NCBI GenBank assembly: GCA_011009095.1
Contig: VTPC01090617.1
Location: 8,384 to 72,383 of the forward strand
Source: Ignelater luminosus
Taxonomy: Eukaryota > Arthropoda > Insecta > Coleoptera > Elateridae
Direction of reading: 5' to 3'
DNA: 64,000 nt
Below, one piece after another: positions 56,771-64,000 of the stretch. A model generated the notes under the pieces. That model had not been told where the DNA came from and did not search any database. It saw only the letters and a list, made by a program, of their open reading frames with translations. A program made the position numbers and the translations under genes. Each line of letters opens with the position of its first letter. Position 1 is the stretch's first letter.

Positions 56771-59128
56771 ATATTTGCTATTTCTATGTGTATTACCTTC
56801 TTAGAAAATTGAATACTAAGAATTATTTTATTTTAAATAAATGAATGAATCAGAAATCGAAGTTTGATCTACAATGAAATGCCTAATTGTCTTTTTTCTT
56901 TCATGTGTACAATTTAAACGGAAGCTAACCTCCGATTTAAGTTTTTTCCACGTTTCCTCAAACGTTTTTCATCTACAGTGTAGACGTATCGACGAGAATT
57001 TTACTTCCAAATTGTAACTAATTATCATATAAGAACTTTTAAAACAAAAATACGAGCATGATTTATTTGGTAGTAAAAATTTGTTATTCCCGTTTCGTAT
57101 ATCAGATATATTTTTTTATTGAACGACCTATAAAAATTATAATATGAAAGTATGTGATGTGTGGTGGTGGATTATAAATAATAGCCTGTACGGGAAAATT
57201 AAATATTCAGAAGGTAGCAGTTGTCGTTTTCCCACTCTGCCAAACACGAACTGCAGCGAGAATAAATTAAAACTGGCTAAAACTAAATTCCGCATATAGA
57301 GAGATACAGTCGTCACTGGATAATTGTTATTTTGCAGTAATAGCGAGTTAATTCAGATTGTAACTTTCTTAATTGAGTGGAATTTAACTACCGCTTGATG
57401 AAAATGCAATCGTATTCAACAAAAACACAAAAGGGGTTAACTATTTCATTACGTTGATTTTCATGAAGTTCTAGAGTATTATATTAAACGTTTTCATAGT
57501 CATTTGCATGGAATTATTTAAATTAAAACAAGGGTTCAAGCTTTATTTCTTGTTTAAGTGTTGCGCAGTATTCTTTCTTCGTAGTTTAACAAAGCAGACA
57601 ATGTGGAAAACTTTACTCCGGGTTGTTCATCTGCATATAAAGTGCAAACTAAATGTGTTACGGTATATTCACCAGCATAAAACTACTGCATTCACTGAAA
57701 AGCAATCCCAAATATGAATTTTTATTACTTTGTATCTTATTTGAAGTTTTGTAATTTTAATAGCTTCTTTGCATTAAGTATCAAAGGTGGTAGTTAAGTT
57801 TCTAATCCACTACTTAGGTACATAATCGTCGGCTATGATATCAAATTAACCATCAGCAGATTGCACCGCTATAAACACAGTAATATTCCAGTTTTAGACA
57901 TGATTTAAGTGGAGTGCTCGGTGTAAATAATTTATCCTCAGGAGATGTTTACAACTTTAGCGCGATGCACCTTGTCTTGTGTATTAACCTTCACAGAAAG
58001 GAGGCGAACTTAAACTTAACGAAGTTTAATCAGCAACTCAATTAAATTTTATATTAGTTAGTAGTCGATTTTCTATTTTTGTCATTTCTGCGATTCAAAC
58101 AGTTTATTTAAGTTCAAGTAATTATAAAGTTATTATAATTTTGATGATCTTTACTTTTGTTGTTTTGTTTTATAATTAGTTTTCTCTTGATATTACATTC
58201 CGACTAATACTGTTTGTTTTTACAAGTCTTACAAGGCGTACGCTGTTTTAATCATTAGTAGTTTGGTGTCTAATTCTTAGTTTTGGAGAAAACTAAATGA
58301 AAATTATATTTATTTTGGTCAACAAGAGATATTTTAACTATAAACTGTTTTAATTGTATCAAGTGTGGTCATAATAAAAGTTAGTGTGTTTTGCAAAATT
58401 ATACTTAATTATACTTGTTACAATGTAAAAGAATAATCCAAGAAAGTTATCAACAAGATTTGGAGGTTAATTAAAGATAATTTAGCAAAAATGAATAGCT
58501 TTCGACATACTGGAAGTTTGAGTTTAGAATCTCTTAATTCTTAATAAAGTAAAGCAGTATATGATGTTGACATTAAGTCTTTTGTAATTACTGCTGTGAG
58601 ATATCTTACCACGTGGGTTACGGTGTCTTACTCTATACAGACTAGGTGTGTGATACTATCGCGACTAGTAATCATTGAAGGTAGGCTAATCCCAAAATAC
58701 TGACCTTACACTTCCTACTAGGGTTGCGCAACTCAACATCATTTCAAAAATCAAAATCGTCTGCAGACTGAAGAGAAATTTAAAGAAGAGTGACGACGGA
58801 TTGCTAAATTTTCAACAGAAAACTTTCTGATGTACTGTTACATTGTGACAGATTTTTGTTGTAATTTCAATAATTTTCTTATATAGTGGATTTTTATTAA
58901 TTAGTTCCTTACTTTTTTTATTTTTCTGGTTATCTAAAAATTCTGTTTCGTATTTGTATTAGCTGTTCGGTTTTTAAGTAAATCTTCCTAGTGACATCTA
59001 GGGATTAGAATTGGTATAGCGTGGAATGACGACGCATGCGCTACTTTACCAACCCTTTGGAGATACGTTAATGTCTCGTCTCTTTCTCGATTTGTTTTTT
59101 GTCACAACCACACGTTTGTTTGTGCGTC
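56771..59128. other. AT-rich spacer, nothing recognised
   Basis: No TIR pairs, RNA genes or exons with convincing splice sites are visible over this 2.4-kb stretch. Confidence 0.45.
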
Positions 59129-59142
59129 AGTTGGAATTTCAG
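59000..59142 (+). promoter_or_regulatory. Weak candidate promoter / first exon
   Basis: GACGCATGCGCTAC (NRF1-like palindrome, about 59030) is followed by TGCGTCAGTTGG with an insect initiator-like TCAGT (59127-59131) and a donor-like CAG|GTAATT at 59142. Downstream, at 59292, an acceptor-like AAAG opens into EPQGRGRHLNVNDLQKTFRI and DYRLLNDIVG before a stop. The peptide is protein-like but unknown. Each motif is short and could be chance. Confidence 0.2.
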
Positions 59143-59149
59143 GTAATTC

Positions 59150-61140
59150 AGCTTTTGTTTCCGTTTTTATTTGTTTAATCCCTTGATTATTGCTATAGGA
59201 TTGCCTTTTTTTTTCGTTACCGTTTATTGTCATCTTGTTGCCTTTATCTACCAGTTACTGTATCGATTGCAATCTTGCTGCAAACACAAAGGAACCTCAA
59301 GGGCGTGGTCGCCATCTTAATGTGAATGATTTACAAAAGACCTTCCGCATTGATTATCGATTATTAAATGACATTGTGGGATGATTTATGTACCCTTTTT
59401 TTACTGGTTTATCATCCCAAGACAGAATTATAGAAGATCAGTATTGTCATGCATGCAAAAGTATAGGACGAGTAAGACAACTCAAGGTATTTGTTCCTTT
59501 AAAAATTATTTTAATATTTTTCCTGCAAGTAATCAAGTTAGAGATTTATTGTTTAAGTTGTGTGTATCTTTAAATTAGAGTTTATTTAAATATATATAAA
59601 ATTAAATTCCCTTTATCTCATGGTAAGGTTACTGTGTGACCTTGACATTTATTGCAAAGTCAAGTCATGTTTCATATGAGTTTATCATTTGCAAACTTAT
59701 TTATTAATGGATCCCTTTCTTGATGTAATCAGCGAATTTATTGAAAACTAGTTGATAAAGTTGATTTGACAATTTTGTGCTATTATATAATTTTAGTTCA
59801 GTTTTTGCTCAGATATTTGAAGTTATCATTACTTACACGTTTTTAAAATTAGTAACATTGTTATGAAGGCCTTCAAGGGTATTACTTTGCATTACTAAGT
59901 TAGTCATCACTTTTTAAATAATACAGTATGAGTGTTTTGTTTTTCTTGACGTAGATATGTAATATTTGTAGATTTATTGATTATAATTAGATATTATAAC
60001 CATATAATTTATTTTCTTTTTAATACTATTGAGAAAGTACTAAGCTTTTGAAAATCCCTTTTATCGTGCTTGTGACCCGATGATGGTTTTCTTTCTTTTA
60101 CCAAAAACAAAGAGAGTAGCATCCCTATTAAGATACTAAAGCAGGAGATTCCCACGTTCCTTTATAATTCGAGAAAGAACCTGGGATCTCATTTTAAGTA
60201 AGTATAGAAATCTGACACATTAAAACTGCTACAGTACTGAACGTTGTAAATCGATAGTCAAATTGGTAAACAAATTTCTTAAAATATATATGTAGACCTC
60301 CCAACCGGAATATGATGATTGGCGAGTTCTGATTAGATCATTAAAAGTTTGATTACAACTACCAGTAAACTTAAAGAACAAGGTAGGTGGTAGACAAGGA
60401 ACTCTCCCAAAAAATAGAGTGTAGAATCCAAGTTATCTACTTTCCATTTCTAATTTACACAATGGAAAGAACCAGATTCGCTAGGATTACTGGGCTAAGG
60501 AACTTACTGAGCCCCAAGACCTTGATCGAATTAAAAGAGACAGAATTTGTAAATGAATAAATTGAATAGAAAAACGAAATCGTGAAGTAAATAATTACAA
60601 GGTCTCTTAGACATCTACCTCTGCAAGTAGGTGCTAACAGCAAAAAGAACCCAAATACATTCCGTAAAAACTGCATCATCCTGACTAACATTGCAAATTG
60701 CTAAACATTGTAGCTAAAATTTCGTATTATTTTGTTTAAGAAGTCCACACACTATTTTGATTGCACAGGCACCCGGTTGCAACATTCTTTTTTTTCACGC
60801 GACTCCACAGACGTGCGTCGCGAGGAAAAAACTTGACTTTTTTAATTTAGTACACTTTCTTATAGCTTCCTGTATAGTGACAACAATGAAGACTTTAAAA
60901 CTACTTATTGTGCTTTTGATTAAAAGACAAACACAGATCATGCCTGCAATCAATACAACATACCGAATTTATTCAGAAATACATTAAATAAGAATAAATC
61001 TAAACTTATTATACAATAACGCACAAGTGACAATATATGATTCTCATAAGAATCCACGGCAACCAACAGTTTTCAAAATAGTCTACCAAAAAGGTGCGAC
61101 CAGAATTTATAAGAAATGCGATGTAATATAACAAGGTAGA
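59150..61140. other. AT-rich spacer
   Basis: Apart from the coding-like 59.19-59.39 kb plus-strand frame described with the candidate promoter, I see only AT-rich sequence. A short block at 60.76-60.83 kb with CACGCGACTCCACAGACGTG is less AT-rich. Confidence 0.4.
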
Positions 61141-61309
61141 TGATGATCCACATTACAGCTAAATAGAAGACAGCTCATGATTATCCTCAAAAATACTCAA
61201 ACACACAAAAGATGCAAATCAAAAAAGACGTATGTAGAGCTTTGACAAAAACTAGAAAAATAATTCCAAAACGAGATCTCAGAAATGAGAATATAACCAA
61301 ACGATAAAT

Positions 61310-61930
61310 AATTGATCAGAGATATCCAATGCACCATCTACCCTTGCAATAAATTACAAGTCAAAAACACATCACACTGCAAAACTGGATAACAATAGCA
61401 TATTCAGTGTATTACATACAGTTGGAATAAAACCAGAACATAAATCCCAAAACAATTATAGCAAAATGCAAGAGTTGATTAAAAAATCTAACCCAAGTCA
61501 AAAACTTTATCACACTACAAAACTGAATAACATCAACAACAGAATATGCGTTGCACTATCTACATTTCCAATCCAATTTAAAAACTAGCAAACCCAAAAC
61601 TGAATTGGATAACATCAACTAGAGTATATCCAATGAACGATTTACATTTTACACTTACAATAAACACGGGACATAAATCCGGAAACAACTGCAATAAAAT
61701 GCAAAACAATTTAAAATCTAATCCGAGCCGAAACTTCATCACACTGCAAAACTTGACAAAACTGGTTTAGATAATATCAGCAGTAGCATATAGAATGTGC
61801 CTTCTACATTTTCAAGAAACAAGTAGAGCAAAATGCAAAATCTAACCCAAGCCAAAAACTCCATCACACTTCAAAAACTGATTAATATCTCGACAACATC
61901 AAAAATTATAATGTACCAGACGGAAATAGA
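61310..61930 (+). repeat. Diverged tandem repeat, about 4 copies of a 130-230 bp unit
   Basis: The phrase ATCACACTGCAAAACTGGAT (variants) recurs at about 61369, 61508, 61736 and 61863, each followed by AACATCAACAACAGCATAT-like sequence, then ATCTACATTT, then ACATAAATCC-AAACAACT, GCAAAATGCAA and CTAACCCAAGCCAAAAACT. Order is conserved but lengths vary (about 139, 228 and 127 bp), so indels are frequent. The array ends next to the 424-bp MITE. Confidence 0.6.
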
Positions 61931-61967
61931 CCCAAAATGGATAGCTATATCAACAAAACAGTATTAA

Positions 61968-62391
61968 GACCGATTCGTGTTTTTGCTACGGTCACGATCC
62001 GATCACAGTCCGATTGCGGCCAAGTCAAATATTAGAACATGCATTTTGTACTGAGATATTCAAATTAGGAGGCACGGTTCGGCAGGCTCCAGTTAAATGA
62101 CTGACTTAAACAGTATTTCTTTGAAAAAATATTTTAAGCGAATCGAGACTGTTCAGCTCTTAGACTACTAGTATAAACAAATGGCGGTCAAGCAAGGTTC
62201 TTATAGATTTTCTCTTCTTCATTTTAAATGTAAACCATCACGGTCAAATCACTTATTGAAAAGTTCTTGAACATGGTACGTAAAAAAATGCTGCTTGGCC
62301 GATATTCGCACAAGGTGAATAATATGTCAAATTGCTTGATCGCGACCGAACTTTGATCGGATAATGACCGTATTGAAAGTATGAGTCGGCC
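61968..62391. mobile_element. 424-bp PIF/Harbinger-like MITE
   Basis: The left end (GACCGATTCGTGTTTTTGCT ACGGTCACGATCCGATCACA) and the inverted right end (GGCCGACTCATACTTTCAAT ACGGTCATTATCCGATCAAA) are alike over about 60 bp with many substitutions. TAA directly flanks both ends (61965-61967 and 62392-62394), the 3-bp TWA duplication typical of PIF/Harbinger. The interior has no transposase. The TIR divergence indicates an old insertion. Confidence 0.65.
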
Positions 62392-62863
62392 TAATTTAGT
62401 CATCAACTTTTGTGACACGACAGACGTGTTGACTGCATTTTGCTAATAATTTGTTTTTGATTTTTGTGTGATTTTCTTTGAATTCGAAAGGTAAAATTGA
62501 AATTTCTTATTAAATTTATGATTTGATTAGATTTCGTTTGATTGTATTGAAATATATTAAGTACATATTATTTCAAGTTTTATATGAACTTGGTCACTTT
62601 AAAAAATATCAAGAAAACAATTTTTTAAGCTAAAGGTTTTTGGTTCAAAATTCTTCAGATTTTACTTTGTTTAAATAATTTTCATTGTTTGGCCAATTAA
62701 TCAATACTTCACTCAGATTGATTATTACTTGGTTTAAGACTTTTTGGATATTAAACAAATTAAAGATTTAGATGACTGTATCTTTTTAGTTTTTGATTTA
62801 ATTATAACATTCCTTACCGAATTTGAATTGTATGGCACTGCCTGACTTAATAGAAACTATTTA
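62392..62863. other. AT-rich spacer between the two Harbinger-like elements
   Basis: Very AT-rich, no feature recognised. Confidence 0.5.
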
Positions 62864-63598
62864 AGGTCGATTCACACATCACACGGCCGTGGCAGGGACG
62901 TGCCTCGTCAGGGACGGGATAAAAATATTGTTGCGGACCTTTTGAATGGAACATTCAGACTTGTCCGTCACAGTGATGCTGCCGAGCTTCAGTGACCGGA
63001 CCGGAACGGGACAGTGCACACAGGTATCGTAGCCAACAATATTTTTTTTTTGTTAGAAAAGCTGTTAATAAATATTTATGTAATAAAACTGTAGCCTTTT
63101 TTATTAAGAGTCAACTTACCTTAAACAAATTGATAACCTTTCCCCTGGTGATATAGCTTTTCTCCAATGGGTATCTTTTTTTTTAAATAATTATCTTATT
63201 TGTGTAAAAGTATGTTGAAACGGTGTTTTGACATTCTAAAATATTCAAAGAACTTTCTTTGATCATTCAAAAGTTTTTTGTATAAAGTATGAAATTCTCC
63301 TTCCGTTTCTCTTTTCTGCCATGCCTCACGAACCCATTTGCGCTTTTTTACTTTCCACTGGTCTTCTTCATCTTCATCCATTTCTTCGTTTGTAAATAAG
63401 CTCATCGCAACTACTATTACGTATTAAGATAAAATACAAAATGTTAAAAACCGGTGTCGTTCAAAAATCAAGTGTCACTGAAAGCACGGATGCCAAATTC
63501 CCTGAGATGTGTGAATATTAGACCCTGACGGATCCCGGATTCTACTGTCCCGGTCCTGACACGTCCCTGCCACGGCCCTGTGATGTGTGAATCGACCT
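62864..63598 (-). mobile_element. PIF/Harbinger element, internally deleted, 735 bp
   Basis: Terminal inverted repeats of 39 bp with one mismatch (outermost AGGTCGATTCACACATCACA) are directly flanked by TTA on both sides (62861-62863 and 63599-63601), the classic TWA duplication of PIF/Harbinger. Subterminal CAGGGACG/CGTCCCTG motifs recur inside both ends. The only coding part is the first exon of a HARBI1-like protein on the minus strand. The catalytic part and the second (Myb-like) gene are absent. Confidence 0.9.
63120..63405 (-). pseudogene. HARBI1-like Harbinger transposase, N-terminal exon only
   Basis: From the ATG at 63405 the frame reads MSLFTNEEMDEDEEDQWKVK, then KRKWVREAWQKRETEGEFHT, then LYKKLLNDQRKFFEYFRMSK and HRFNILLHK, closely following HARBI1-family N-termini (W-V-[RH]-x9-G-[ED]-[FY]-H-x-L ... 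F-x-x-[YF]-[FL]-R-M-[ST]-x-x-x-F-x-x-L-L). After a TAA and a one-base frame change in an A-run, the family block KDTHWRKAISPGERLSICLR continues and ends in a consensus donor AG|GTAAGT (intron from 63119). The DDE nuclease exons are missing, lost when the element shrank. It cannot cut DNA. Confidence 0.88.
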
Positions 63599-63601
63599 TT
63601 A

Positions 63602-64000
63602 TTCGAACAAACAGAATAAGTGTCGGCTTGACAGTAAAGTATATCAATAAGTTACAGGAAATGGAACTTTAGTTTTTGATGCTGTAAGATTACAATTGAA
63701 ATGTGAAATTATTTTTGGTAAGTTTTTTTTTCTATATCTGTAGATTTGTTTGTATGTGGCCGCATTTCACTGTTAAAAACATGTAAGATGATTTTTGTTG
63801 ACGTCTTACACCAAAAATTCATTCTATGTCTCATTTTTCTATTAAAAAATTATCTCTATGATTTGACGTATACGCAGAGTTTATGTTATCAATTCATCAG
63901 CTCATTTTTGTAGCTTTGTAGCAGATCACGAATTAAATATTTTTATTAAATAAAATAGAGTTAAATTGTATAAGTAATTGTAATTGTGATTTTTGTTTCT
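63602..64000. other. AT-rich flank, nothing recognised
   Basis: No gene, repeat end or RNA is visible up to the window edge. Confidence 0.5.

Noticed and set aside
1-64000. CRISPR arrays, bacterial operons or integrated prophage.
   Set aside because: No regularly spaced short repeats or ribosome-binding-site-led gene runs. The split exons and transposon types are those of an insect genome.

Overview
The window looks like an AT-rich, gene-poor, transposon-rich stretch of an insect nuclear genome. The evidence is split exons with consensus GT/AG splice sites, mariner, DD41D and PIF/Harbinger DNA transposons in all states of decay, a jockey-type retrotransposon remnant, satellite-like tandem repeats and long AT-rich spacers. 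There is no operon organisation. I cannot fix the insect order from the sequence.

Host gene. Three phase-compatible exons on the minus strand (10996-10918, 6813-6666, 52-1) encode part of a small protein that I assign to the C20orf85/CIMIP1 (LLC1) family of ciliary or axonemal microtubule proteins. The signature is a WGF motif upstream and a Pro-rich PIPVTSSGFVGWR motif near the end. The introns are about 4.1 and 6.6 kb. The 5' exon(s) with the start codon were not found, and the 3' end runs off the left edge of the window. A possible promoter with an RFX X-box-like site lies at 28.26-28.45 kb, but its link to this gene is speculative.

Mobile elements, left to right: a 105-bp MITE (4.35 kb); mariner remnants (10.1, 13.8, 27.7 kb); a dispersed repeat with a 157-codon stop-interrupted frame (18.1-18.8 kb) and a second partial copy (49.9 kb); a decayed copy of an uncharacterised multicopy arthropod/cnidarian gene family (25.8-27.3 kb, minus), split by a 539-bp nested TIR element; an unidentified coding-like stretch (37.4-38.1 kb); a mariner with an intact 349-aa transposase but no 5' TIR (43.4 kb); a complete 1.3-kb DD41D element with identical 29-bp TIRs and an intact 361-aa transposase (46.65-47.96 kb); a reverse-transcriptase remnant (53.7-54.4 kb); a mariner with an internal deletion (55.4-56.3 kb); and two PIF/Harbinger-like elements (61.97-62.39 and 62.86-63.60 kb), the second keeping only the first exon of a HARBI1-like protein.

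Repeats and assembly. An old tandem array (39.3-41.7 kb) is built from about 50-bp and about 95-bp variants that alternate in a higher-order pattern, and a stray copy sits at 14.0 kb. A second diverged array lies at 61.3-61.9 kb. A 400-N gap (34125-34524) has the same 47 bp on both sides, so it is probably an unmerged contig overlap. The remaining spacers hold nothing I can name. The clearest surprises are the previously unmarked split ciliary gene, the apparently complete DD41D transposon, and the two-unit satellite.
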